NCBI GenBank assembly: GCA_900317865.1
Contig: ONIK01000032.1
Span: forward strand, 1-18,692
Source of the DNA: an uncultured Methanobrevibacter sp.
GTDB taxonomy: Archaea; Methanobacteriota; Methanobacteria; Methanobacteriales; Methanobacteriaceae
Direction: 5' to 3'
Length of the DNA: 18,692 nt
Under the pieces are notes generated by a model. That model worked only from the letters and a program-made list of their open reading frames with translations, did not search any database and was not told the origin of the DNA. The position numbers and the translations under genes are program-made. Positions 1 through 7,576 of the stretch are shown here, in pieces (position 1 is the first letter of the stretch; each line of letters opens with the position of its first letter).

Positions 1-101
1 TTGAATATTTCTGATGTTTTGTCTAAGATTGATTTGTCTGGATTGAATATTTCTGATGTTTTGTCTAAGATTGATTTGTCTGGATTGAATATTTCTGATT
101 T
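1..101 (+). repeat. Exact 42-bp tandem duplication with a partial third copy
   Basis: Bases 1-42 and 43-84 are identical, and each encodes LNISDVLSKIDLSG. A third copy begins at 85 and matches for about 16 bases before diverging into LNISDFNPSDL. Nucleotide identity including third codon positions points to a recent slippage or recombination duplication. More copies may lie upstream of the window. Confidence 0.95.
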
Positions 102-1143
102 TAATCCTTCAGATCTTGCTGATTTGACTCTTTCTAATGTCACAAAATATTATCATGGTCCTGAAAGACTTGAAGCAACATATACTATACTTGGTCAACC
201 TATTGAAAATGTAACTATTCACTTTTATGTCAATGATGTTGAATATAAAGTTAATACAAGTAGTGCAGGTAAAGCATCTATTGCTCTTAATCTAAACCCT
301 GGCGTTTATGATGTCATGGCTAGAAGTTTAATAATATTCCAAACAGCTACAGTAACCATTAAATCAACTATTGAAGCAAAAGACGTAATTAAATACTATA
401 AAAATGCAACCCAATACTATGCCAAATTTGTTGACGGTCAAGGAAATCTATTAAAAAATACTGATGTTAAGTTTAATATTAATGGTGTTGAATATACAAG
501 AAAAACTGATGCATCTGGTGTTGCAAAATTAAATATTAATTTAAATTCCGGAACTTATATTATAACTGCTACAAATCCTGTTACAAATGAAATGCGTTCT
601 AATATGATTCAGGTATATGGTTTAATTGCTGAAAATAGGGATTTGACCAAATATTTCAAAAATGAATCACAATATTCCATTAGACTTTTCGATGATCAGG
701 GAAATCCAGTTGGAGCAGGTGTTACTGCATTGTTCAATATCCATGGTGTGTTCTATAATAGAACTAGTGATGAAAACGGTTATGTAAAATTAAATATTAA
801 CTTAAATCCTGGAGATTATATTGTAACTGCAGAATATAATGGGTATAAAGTTTCTAATAATATTAAAGTTTTACCTCTTCTTATTGCATCTGATTTAACT
901 AAACCATTTTTAGATTTAACACCATTTACTGTTAAATTAGTTAATGGCCATGGTAATGCTTTAATAGATAAAGTAATTACATTTAATATCAATGGTGTTA
1001 TGTATAATCGTACTACTGACCTTTCCGGTATTGCTAGATTAAATATTAACTTATGGCCTGGTGAATACATCATTACATCAATGTATGAACAAATGGGTGC
1101 TGTTACTGCAAATAAAGTAACTGTAACTTCAATTTTCGGTTAA
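1..1143 (+). CDS. Adhesin-like surface repeat protein, C-terminal part (5' end cut by window)
   Basis: The reading frame is open at base 1 (TTG, here probably Leu) with no signal peptide or SD, so the true start very likely lies upstream. The visible 380 residues begin with two identical 14-residue units (LNISDVLSKIDLSG) and the first residues of a third. Four beta-rich repeats of about 80-86 residues follow, beginning near residues 49, 131, 217 and 301. Each carries a core of the type F-x-I-N-G-V-x-Y-x-R-T-(T/S)-D-x-x-G, then LNINLNPGxY and I(I/V)TA. This is the Ig-like repeat common in Methanobrevibacter adhesin-like proteins, which are secreted and thought to mediate cell or surface contact. 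Many N-x-S/T sequons (NIS, NVT, NAT, NES, NRT) fit a glycosylated extracellular protein. The C-terminus has no membrane helix or sorting motif, so attachment must use upstream sequence or non-covalent contacts. The family type is clear; the binding partner is unknown. Confidence 0.85.
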   Translation: MNISDVLSKIDLSGLNISDVLSKIDLSGLNISDFNPSDLADLTLSNVTKYYHGPERLEATYTILGQPIENVTIHFYVNDVEYKVNTSSAGKASIALNLNPGVYDVMARSLIIFQTATVTIKSTIEAKDVIKYYKNATQYYAKFVDGQGNLLKNTDVKFNINGVEYTRKTDASGVAKLNINLNSGTYIITATNPVTNEMRSNMIQVYGLIAENRDLTKYFKNESQYSIRLFDDQGNPVGAGVTALFNIHGVFYNRTSDENGYVKLNINLNPGDYIVTAEYNGYKVSNNIKVLPLLIASDLTKPFLDLTPFTVKLVNGHGNALIDKVITFNINGVMYNRTTDLSGIARLNINLWPGEYIITSMYEQMGAVTANKVTVTSIFG

Positions 1144-1155
1144 TTAATTTTAACC

Positions 1156-1172
1156 TTTTTTTATTTTTTTTT
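1156..1172 (+). terminator. Oligo-T terminator after the adhesin-like gene
   Basis: Two T runs (7 and 9 bases) separated by one A begin 13 bases after the stop codon. No GC-rich stem precedes them. This is the usual form of an intrinsic archaeal terminator. Confidence 0.6.
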
Positions 1173-1212
1173 GAAATTCTAATATTCAATTATTTAAGAT
1201 TCATCGAATTCT

Positions 1213-1222
1213 ATTTATATTT
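1213..1222 (+). promoter_or_regulatory. TATA box for the 1242 gene; possible leaderless mRNA
   Basis: The sequence ATTTATATTT is centred about 25 bases before the ATG at 1242, and no SD-like purine motif lies between them. At usual archaeal TATA-to-start spacing, transcription would begin at or within a few bases of the ATG. Inference from spacing only. Confidence 0.4.
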
Positions 1223-1241
1223 ACTTTTATAAAATAATAAT

Positions 1242-1757
1242 ATGGAAGAAATTTATGAAGTAATTGGTGTTGAGCATTTAAAAACCATATTGTCTGGACT
1301 GACACCTGAAGATATTGTAAAGCCTGCATATGACAACTGGTTTCCAACCCAAAAAACAGGCCATACTATCCTTGATTTAGAAACTGGAGAAGTCAGGGGC
1401 ATATCAATAGAACACAATCAAATGCCTTTTCAGTCAATGATGTATATTGAATTATATACTATAAAATCCAGTGATTATCCAATCGAGCCTGAGGAGTTAT
1501 TTTCAAAAACAGAATATGAAGAGTTTTTGGAGTTTATGGAAGATGAGCCATCTGAATTCGCGCCTGATATGGTTAGCATTTTTTGTGAAGAAAATGACAT
1601 TGATGAAGAATCACGCAATATTGGAATACTGGCTTACAGGTTTTCCACTAATGATCAACAGAATTATAACATGTGGGAATCTGCTATTTTAAATAAATAC
1701 TATGATAAAACAGATGAAAACCACAATCCATTTAAATTTAATCAAAGCAGTATGTAA
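1242..1757 (+). CDS. Acidic hypothetical protein, 171 aa
   Basis: I do not recognise this family. The protein is soluble and strongly acidic, with a Glu/Asp-dense stretch around residues 84-127. It has no signal peptide, membrane segment or metal-binding Cys/His cluster. The N-terminus (MEEIYEVIGVEHLKTIL) looks helical, and the middle (about residues 40-76) looks like alternating beta strands. The ATG at 1242 is the first in frame after an in-frame AT-rich spacer and lacks an SD, consistent with a leaderless transcript. The gene stands alone between the adhesin terminator and the convergent priL. It is likely a real gene: a long open frame with codon use like its neighbours. Its function is unknown. 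Confidence 0.75.
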   Translation: MEEIYEVIGVEHLKTILSGLTPEDIVKPAYDNWFPTQKTGHTILDLETGEVRGISIEHNQMPFQSMMYIELYTIKSSDYPIEPEELFSKTEYEEFLEFMEDEPSEFAPDMVSIFCEENDIDEESRNIGILAYRFSTNDQQNYNMWESAILNKYYDKTDENHNPFKFNQSSM

Positions 1758-1770
1758 ATTTATGATGGTG

Positions 1771-1777
1771 TTTTTTT
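1771..1777 (+). terminator. Short oligo-T terminator between convergent genes
   Basis: A run of seven T lies 14 bases past the stop at 1757, in the 38-base gap before the priL stop on the other strand. It would end transcription of the acidic hypothetical gene. No matching T run is seen for the minus strand. Confidence 0.4.
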
Positions 1778-1795
1778 GAATAATATTAACTTATC

Positions 1796-3124
1796 TTATT
1801 CTTTTGATTGTTTATCCAATTGGAATTTTTTACGTCCGTAACAGGATAGAGGGTTATTAATTCCTTTACATGAACCGTCAGGTTTACATAGCTGTGGCAG
1901 GTGTATTTTTATTTTTTCACAGCTCATTGGAGTGTACCATGTTGTTTCTCCTTCATGGTTAATGTCTATTTCACTGTGCATTCCAAACCCTAGCTTGGAT
2001 ATGATATTTACCTTTTCCTGGGGCTGATCTTCAAATAATGGTGGTGTACAGTTGTCTGCAGCATCAAATATCAATGGCAATATTTCATTTTGAGTTATGC
2101 TAAGGTCCGGATCTACATCGGACACTTTTATTGTTTCGTCTGATGCAAATATTCTTGGATATAATCTTGCATATGATGCAAATGATGTTAATAAAAGCAC
2201 AATTGCATCGTTACGTCCTCCGGAAGATACTCCATTTACTGTATTTTGTATGCATGGTGGAAATGCTTCAGGATTTAATTTTCCTGCCTGTACAGTTCCA
2301 TAAATTCCACCGCTGCCTGCATAATACTGATTATATTTACTTATTTCTTCTGGAATGAATTCTTTCAACTCTTCGGATAATTTGATTATTTCAGGATGCA
2401 TTTCAACTCTTGCAGACATCTCTTTAATTCTTAAAATATATTCTTCTGTTTTCTGCATTATTAAACGTGATAAAATTAATTCCTTAACACTGTCTCCTAC
2501 CAGAATATTGTACATTCTGTCAGGGCTTCTGTCTGTGAACTGTTCTGCATAATTGTTTAAAAATTCATCCTGCTGGAGAATTATTGCTCCGTCCTGTATG
2601 AGCAATTCACTTAATTTAAGTTTTTTTGTAGATATTACATCTTTTAGAGAGCTCCATTTAATTGCGCCATCTGTTTTAATTTCATCCAGGATTTCATCTA
2701 TTATTTCTTCTCTCATGGTGGGAGTTAATTTGGCTAATCTCTCTTGAATTAGTAATCCCTGTGATTCAATAAACAATCTTGCTTCTCTTGAACCTGGATT
2801 GAACTGTATTGCAATAGCTTGGCAGAGTACATGAAATATTACAACATCCTGTTTAAAAATAGCTTCATTTAACAGGTATTCAAATTCATTTTGGTTATAG
2901 TTTTTATTATTCTTTTTCTCAATAGCCCACTGCATCCTTTTAAATGCCAAATCTTTGTATGACTTGGGTATTATTGTGTCGTCTGAGATTTTTTGGTTGT
3001 TTGTATGGGTTACCTCTTCAATCAGGTATTCATCTTCTTTTTCAAGCTGATTTAAATCCCCATATTCCTTTATGATTTCACGACCTTCATTTGACAATGG
3101 GTTTATATATGAAATTTCTGCCAT
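1796..3124 (-). CDS. priL: DNA primase large subunit PriL
   Basis: Non-catalytic subunit of the archaeal/eukaryotic-type replicative primase. It partners PriS to make the RNA/DNA primers for replication. The 442 residues have the family layout: a helical N-terminal domain (to about 260) and a C-terminal Fe-S domain. The latter begins with the conserved FPPCIQ motif (C291), followed by NxxxxxG and SGGRNDAIxLLLTSFA. Near the end are C402 (PMSC), C413 (LC), C419 (GSCKG) and the typical GINNPL segment. C291, C402, C413 and C419 are the likely [4Fe-4S] ligands; C359 and C428 are extra. The start is supported by an SD-like GGAAGGT (plus-strand 3137-3143), 12 bases upstream of the ATG. The gene is transcribed alone, divergent from metG; no priS is seen here. 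The identification rests on the C-terminal motifs and is firm. Confidence 0.93.
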   Translation of the reverse strand: MAEISYINPLSNEGREIIKEYGDLNQLEKEDEYLIEEVTHTNNQKISDDTIIPKSYKDLAFKRMQWAIEKKNNKNYNQNEFEYLLNEAIFKQDVVIFHVLCQAIAIQFNPGSREARLFIESQGLLIQERLAKLTPTMREEIIDEILDEIKTDGAIKWSSLKDVISTKKLKLSELLIQDGAIILQQDEFLNNYAEQFTDRSPDRMYNILVGDSVKELILSRLIMQKTEEYILRIKEMSARVEMHPEIIKLSEELKEFIPEEISKYNQYYAGSGGIYGTVQAGKLNPEAFPPCIQNTVNGVSSGGRNDAIVLLLTSFASYARLYPRIFASDETIKVSDVDPDLSITQNEILPLIFDAADNCTPPLFEDQPQEKVNIISKLGFGMHSEIDINHEGETTWYTPMSCEKIKIHLPQLCKPDGSCKGINNPLSCYGRKKFQLDKQSKE

Positions 3125-3162
3125 GATTTTAATTTTACCTTCCGTATTTTAAATAATTAACT

Positions 3163-3174
3163 TATATTTAAAAG
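3163..3174 (-). promoter_or_regulatory. Probable TATA box of priL
   Basis: On the minus strand this reads CTTTTAAATATA, 39-50 bases upstream of the priL ATG. The implied start site falls close to the SD, giving a very short leader. The assignment is therefore tentative. Confidence 0.35.
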
Positions 3175-3305
3175 CAAAATTTATTTCACTCTGTAAATTT
3201 AATCTATACAAAGATTTTTAATAGTTATTGCAATTAATGTTTATTTGTTCATTAGTCAATGTTCCTTATTTTAATTTTTGTTTTGGGATAATCTTAAAAA
3301 AATAA

Positions 3306-3357
3306 TACTATATAAAGTATGAATAATATACATATTAATGCTTAAAAAATTTAGGAG
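3306..3357 (+). promoter_or_regulatory. metG operon promoter and SD
   Basis: A TATA-like CTATATAAA at 3308-3316 lies about 55 bases before the ATG, predicting a start site near 3338. A clear SD (AGGAG, 3353-3357) follows, ending 9 bases before the ATG at 3367. The remaining divergent region (3175-3305) shows only A/T-rich sequence, with nothing I can assign. Confidence 0.55.
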
Positions 3358-3366
3358 AAAAAATTA

Positions 3367-5349
3367 ATGACTAAAATATTTATTTCATGTGCACTTCCTT
3401 ATGCAAACGGTCCGTGTCATTTGGGTCATATCCGTTCCACATATTTGCCTGCGGATATTTATGCAAGGTATAATCGTATGATTGGAAATGATGTGTTGAT
3501 GGTTTGTGCTACTGATGAACATGGAACTCCAATTGCTGTTAAGGCAGATAAAGAAAATAAAAAGCCTATTGAGATTTCTAAAAGATATCATGATATGATT
3601 GTTCATGATGTGGAATCCATGAATATTTCTTTGGATAATTTTACCAGAACAACTGATGAAATTCATTATGAAATCGCTCAGAATTTTTTTAAAGATTTGT
3701 ATGATAAAGGTTTAATCTATAGGCTTGATATTCAGCAGCTATACTGTGAGAATTGTAAAAAATTCTTACCTGACCGTTATGTTGAAGGTTTATGTCCTGC
3801 CTGCGGTAGTGAGGCTCGTGGAGATCATTGTGAGAAATGTGGAAGAGCATTAGATCCGACTGAACTTGATGAACCGAAATGTTTGACTTGTGGCAATACG
3901 CCTGTTATTAAAGATACTTATCAGTATGCATTTAAATTATCTGATTTTGAAGATGAATTGAAGTCTTATATTAATAATAATGATAATTTGCCTGCTAACG
4001 TTAAAAATTATGCATCCAACTGGCTTAAAGAAGGTCTGAATGATTGGGTTTTAACTAGAGATATGGACTGGGGAATTCCGGTTCCTTTGGATGAAGCTAA
4101 AGGAAAAGTGTTGTATGTTTGGATTGAAGCATTTTTAGGTTATATTTCCTCAGCCGCTCAATGGTCAAGAAAGACAGGCATCAAATGGGAAGACTACTGG
4201 AATGATTATGTTGTTCATTTCATTGGAAAGGATATTATTTACCACCATTCAATATTTTGGCCGGGCTTGCTCACTGCTTACGGATGCAAAAAGCCTGACA
4301 TGATTTATGCAGGTGAATTCTTATCTCTTGAAGGAGAAAAGATGTCTACCAGTAAGAACTGGGTTATCTGGATAGATGATTTTGTAAAGGATTTTGATGC
4401 TGATTTGCTTAGATATTATTTAACAATCAATGCTCCTTTAAATAAGGACTCTGACTTTTCATGGGATGATTTCCAAAGAAGAAACAATGATGAGTTGGCT
4501 GATGTTATTGGAAACCTGCTTCACAGAACATTTACATTTACCCATAAGTTCTTTGACGGCAAGGTTCCTGAATATAAGAATCCGTCCAGCGAAGATTTGG
4601 CATTTGAAGCCGAAATTAAGAAATTACCTGATACCGTAGGTGAATTCATTTCTGCTTATGAATTCAGGGAAGCTTTGCTTGAAATATTTAAAGTAGCTAA
4701 AATAGGAAATAAGTATTTCAACGATCAGGAACCTTGGAAAGCAGTAAAAGAAAATATGCAAAAGGCTGCAAATACATTATACCTATCAAATCAGTTAGCT
4801 AAAGCTTTAGCTGTTGTATTGAAACCGTTCTTACCTGGTAAAGCTGATGAAATAGCTGAAATATTGAAATTGGATAATATAGAAAAATGGGAAGATGCTA
4901 AGGTTGCTTTGCCTGAAGGCTATGAAATCGCTAAGGCAAAACCATTATTCAAAAAAATTGAAGATGATGTAATTGCTCTTCAAAAAGAAAAACTACAGGA
5001 AAACTTAAAAAATAATGAGGATGATAATATGAGTGATATTATAGATATTGATTACTTTGACAAAGTTGATATTAGAATAGGTCAAATTAAAGAAGCTGAA
5101 AAAATAGAAAAATCTGACAAATTATTAAAATTACAGGTTGATATCGGTGATGAAACCAGACAGATTGTTGCAGGACTTGCAAAATTCTATTCACCTGAAG
5201 AATTGATTGACAGAAAAGTAGCTGTTTTAGTTAATTTAAAACCGGCTAAATTGTTCGGAACATTATCTGAAGGAATGCTTCTTGCAACCGGAGAAAGTGG
5301 AGCATTGCTTTCACCTGATGACTGTGAAATCGGTGAACAAATTCAATAA
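3367..5349 (+). CDS. metG: Methionyl-tRNA synthetase with fused C-terminal tRNA-binding domain
   Basis: Charges tRNA-Met with methionine in the cytoplasm. The class I signature HLGH is at residues 18-21 and the KMSTS loop (KMSKS equivalent) at 325-329. Between them lies the connective peptide with four Cys pairs (C127/C130, C143/C146, C155/C158, C172/C175), which would hold two zinc ions, as in archaeal and E. coli-type enzymes. Residues 340-540 are the helical anticodon-binding domain. Residues 555-660 form an EMAP-II/Trbp111-like OB-fold tRNA-binding domain (IDYFDKVDIRIGQI through SEGMLLATGE). The domain is linked by a charged, lysine-rich stretch, and Met555 has an SD of its own, so it may also be made separately. 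The gene heads an operon with the two unknown genes that follow. Confidence 0.97.
   Translation: MTKIFISCALPYANGPCHLGHIRSTYLPADIYARYNRMIGNDVLMVCATDEHGTPIAVKADKENKKPIEISKRYHDMIVHDVESMNISLDNFTRTTDEIHYEIAQNFFKDLYDKGLIYRLDIQQLYCENCKKFLPDRYVEGLCPACGSEARGDHCEKCGRALDPTELDEPKCLTCGNTPVIKDTYQYAFKLSDFEDELKSYINNNDNLPANVKNYASNWLKEGLNDWVLTRDMDWGIPVPLDEAKGKVLYVWIEAFLGYISSAAQWSRKTGIKWEDYWNDYVVHFIGKDIIYHHSIFWPGLLTAYGCKKPDMIYAGEFLSLEGEKMSTSKNWVIWIDDFVKDFDADLLRYYLTINAPLNKDSDFSWDDFQRRNNDELADVIGNLLHRTFTFTHKFFDGKVPEYKNPSSEDLAFEAEIKKLPDTVGEFISAYEFREALLEIFKVAKIGNKYFNDQEPWKAVKENMQKAANTLYLSNQLAKALAVVLKPFLPGKADEIAEILKLDNIEKWEDAKVALPEGYEIAKAKPLFKKIEDDVIALQKEKLQENLKNNEDDNMSDIIDIDYFDKVDIRIGQIKEAEKIEKSDKLLKLQVDIGDETRQIVAGLAKFYSPEELIDRKVAVLVNLKPAKLFGTLSEGMLLATGESGALLSPDDCEIGEQIQ
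5017..5031 (+). promoter_or_regulatory. Internal SD and ATG inside metG, before the tRNA-binding domain
   Basis: GAGG at 5017-5020 is followed, after 8 bases, by an in-frame ATG at 5029 (Met555). That ATG lies exactly at the start of the autonomous Trbp111-like domain. Initiation here would give a 106-residue protein. Sequence-based inference only. Confidence 0.35.
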
Positions 5350-5360
5350 ATTTGATTAAT

Positions 5361-6938
5361 ATGGATGAATCTGTCCTGGTAATTAAGGCTGAGAAATACT
5401 TAAAGGAAATTGCTGCTGATGATATTAGTTTGGATAATATCGATGAGTTTGACAATTTCAAAAATCTCTACCTTAAACTGGATGACAGATTAAAAACTTT
5501 AAAAGAACTTAGACGTGACATGGAGATACAGGGATATGGTTCTCCATTCGCATCACTTAACAAATATGGAAATAAGGTCATAGGTGAAGTTTCTCTTGAG
5601 GAAATAAGTGAAAATAGCCGTCACAACAGGATGTTTAGAAATAAGGCAAATGCCAAAAAAAATATTCTGGACAGGGTTAAATCAGCTATTGATTCACATC
5701 AAATCGCATTGGGCCATTTAAATCAGTTTGGATATTTGAAATGTGATTCATGTTATAAAAAATATTCAATTTCTGATTATATTCAATCAAATGGGGAATG
5801 CAGCTGCAAATCCGAATCATTTTCATTTAAAATCAATAGGCAAAATTCATATAGGATTGAAATAATTCCATATTTGCCTCTGTCAGGTAATTATCTTGTA
5901 TTGATGTCAGACCTTTCAAAATATGGGAGAAGTTCATTTAAGAAAGTTATCAATGCACTTAAACAGGAACGTACCGGACATGTTAAAACCATCTCAACAT
6001 TATTCAGATATAAGGACAGCAATAATCGATGGTTAAGGAAAAGAACTACTTTTGATTCTGAATTTGTTGATAACTATGAAGAAGAACTTAGAAGAACCTA
6101 TGGGAAAGATGTAAGAATTGAAAAATTGGAATTCCATAGGACAAAACCCGCCATTATAGATGACAAGCATGCAAGAATATCTTTAGCTTTAGGATATGTT
6201 CGCCATGCTGAAAATATTATTAGCACTATTCGGGATGACATATTTAAAAGAAAATTAACTGATTTTAAGAGAATAAATAATTATGATGAGATATTTCATA
6301 AATACAGCAATTATACTCCAAATTTCATAGATGAATTTGACACGGCTGAAATTGAAAGATGGAGAGAAAATAAAATCAATGAGAAATTAAGACAACTCAA
6401 TTATTTAAATCGTCATGGTGAGCTTAATCGTTCACTTAAAAGGGATTTAAAAACTAGAGATGCAATTGAAAGAACAATTTTTGAAAATATAGCTCCTGCA
6501 TTAATCAGTTGGGATATTTTCAGATATTATTTAACGACATCAGTTTCAAATCGTAAACTTACAACAGGACCGTTCCCATATATTCGTGTTGAACTTGACC
6601 GCCAGCAAAGAAAAGTGTTTTCCAAAAGATTTCCAAAAGTTACAGACATTTTAAGTCAATTCACAGATATTAAAATTCTTGATGTAGAGGAGAAGGATTT
6701 AATATTGTATGAAAAATTCAAATTTGAAAAGCAGATGAAGAATTCAAATGTTAAATTTAATCATTCTGCTTTAGGTGCAGCTATTCTGGATTTAAATAGT
6801 GAAATTGACCTGGAAAATATTAGTAATTCATTTTATGTTAATGAATCTAAAATTAAAAAGGAAATTAAAAATATTGATAATATTAAAAATCCTAAAACAG
6901 TCAAATCCAAAAAATTCCTGGATTTAATTAAAAAGTAG
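5361..6938 (+). CDS. Conserved archaeal protein, probably DUF530 family, with four-Cys zinc-ribbon-like motif
   Basis: This 525-residue protein has no known function. Length, lack of catalytic signatures and position behind metG fit the methanogen family DUF530; that name is from memory, not a search. The N-terminal third is helical and charged. A C-x2-C-x15-C-x-C motif at C128, C131, C147 and C149 looks like a small zinc ribbon. A segment rich in Arg, Lys and aromatic residues follows (about 150-270), including a KYGRSSFKK stretch that could bind nucleic acid. A long charged helical region runs from about 290 to 390, and the C-terminal tail is Lys-rich. I prefer ATG 5361 (11-base gap after metG) over the in-frame TTG at 5352. 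There is no signal peptide or membrane helix. Operon position suggests a link to translation or RNA, but that is inference. Confidence 0.75.
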   Translation: MDESVLVIKAEKYLKEIAADDISLDNIDEFDNFKNLYLKLDDRLKTLKELRRDMEIQGYGSPFASLNKYGNKVIGEVSLEEISENSRHNRMFRNKANAKKNILDRVKSAIDSHQIALGHLNQFGYLKCDSCYKKYSISDYIQSNGECSCKSESFSFKINRQNSYRIEIIPYLPLSGNYLVLMSDLSKYGRSSFKKVINALKQERTGHVKTISTLFRYKDSNNRWLRKRTTFDSEFVDNYEEELRRTYGKDVRIEKLEFHRTKPAIIDDKHARISLALGYVRHAENIISTIRDDIFKRKLTDFKRINNYDEIFHKYSNYTPNFIDEFDTAEIERWRENKINEKLRQLNYLNRHGELNRSLKRDLKTRDAIERTIFENIAPALISWDIFRYYLTTSVSNRKLTTGPFPYIRVELDRQQRKVFSKRFPKVTDILSQFTDIKILDVEEKDLILYEKFKFEKQMKNSNVKFNHSALGAAILDLNSEIDLENISNSFYVNESKIKKEIKNIDNIKNPKTVKSKKFLDLIKK

Positions 6939-6946
6939 TGTTAGTT

Positions 6947-7411
6947 ATGGATGAAAATGTTACAACAATTCATATTACGGAGGCATTGTCTTCAATAGAC
7001 ATTATGAATTTGCTTGATAAATATCCTGACCTTGAAAAAATAACCTGTTCACCAAGTGTCTATAACAGATTGTCTGATAATTATATAAACGCTTTAGAAC
7101 AGTTGGATATTGAAGTTACAAAAGAATATCACTGGGGAGCTTCCAGACAACCCTGTGATTATGAAGATGAGTTATTGCAACTTGCAAGTGAAGGATATAG
7201 GGCCAGAGAAATTGCAGAAATATTGGATATAACCGTCAACAGGGTTTACTATTTGCTTAGAAGAAATAAAACCAAATTGGATACCAATACTAAAAAACAT
7301 GATTATGATGAAGTTAAATCACTAAAGGAGTCTGGTCTAAAACCAAAGGAAATTTCAGAAAAGTTAAACATTCCGGTTAGGACTGTATACTATATTCTGA
7401 ATAATAAGTAA
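6947..7411 (+). CDS. Small protein with two tandem helix-turn-helix units; N-terminus DUF1699-like
   Basis: The 154-residue protein has an N-terminal alpha/beta part (about 70 residues, with the phrase LDKYPDLEKITCSPSVYNRL) and then two successive HTH-like units. The first (about residues 71-107) contains EGYRAREIAEILDITVNRVYYLL; the second (about 119-154) contains SGLKPKEISEKLNIPVRTVYYIL. The N-terminal pattern followed by an HTH-like segment resembles the archaeal family DUF1699; this is a tentative recollection. It is probably a DNA-binding regulator, possibly of its own operon. The upstream stop overlaps a GTG at 6938 (TAGTG), which could also be the start; the ATG at 6947 is the alternative I chose. 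Tight spacing implies co-transcription with metG and the zinc-ribbon protein. A perfect 6-bp-arm palindrome lies 20 bases past the stop. Confidence 0.7.
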   Translation: MDENVTTIHITEALSSIDIMNLLDKYPDLEKITCSPSVYNRLSDNYINALEQLDIEVTKEYHWGASRQPCDYEDELLQLASEGYRAREIAEILDITVNRVYYLLRRNKTKLDTNTKKHDYDEVKSLKESGLKPKEISEKLNIPVRTVYYILNNK

Positions 7412-7430
7412 TGATTAGCTGCTTTTGGAA

Positions 7431-7447
7431 AACTGATTAATTCAGTT
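7431..7447. repeat. Perfect palindrome downstream of the HTH gene
   Basis: AACTGATTAATTCAGTT has 6-base arms around a 5-base centre. It is not followed by a T run, so it does not look like a terminator. It could be an operator or a chance palindrome in A/T-rich DNA. Confidence 0.5.
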
Positions 7448-7576
7448 ATCTTATGAAATAATACTGTCGCCTCAATTTAACATTAAAAGATTAGGTAAAT
7501 ACTGATTTTTAGTTTGAATAATCGCAAATTATTTTTTTAACTTGTAATAAATATAATAATTAAGTAAGTGATTATT

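Noticed and set aside
1..30. TTG at base 1 as a true start codon of the adhesin-like gene
   Set aside because: No upstream sequence is visible, there is no signal peptide, and the first codons belong to a tandem repeat, so truncation by the window edge is far more likely.
1..101. CRISPR-like direct repeats
   Set aside because: The repeats are adjacent with no spacers, encode protein in frame and lack dyad symmetry.
816..1073. Minus-strand open frame inside the adhesin repeats
   Set aside because: Antisense shadow of the repeat region; no SD and no independent motif.
3125..3366. tRNA or small RNA gene in the priL-metG gap
   Set aside because: No cloverleaf, no GC-rich stems and no B-box-like sequence; only promoter-like A/T-rich DNA is visible.
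5352..5360. TTG start for the zinc-ribbon-like protein
   Set aside because: An ATG follows nine bases later and gives normal operon spacing after metG; the TTG gives a 2-base gap and no added conserved residues.
7412..7576. Possible C/D-box small RNA (TGATTA, CTGA and ATGA motifs)
   Set aside because: The boxes do not match RUGAUGA and CUGA at proper spacing, and such short motifs are common in A/T-rich DNA.
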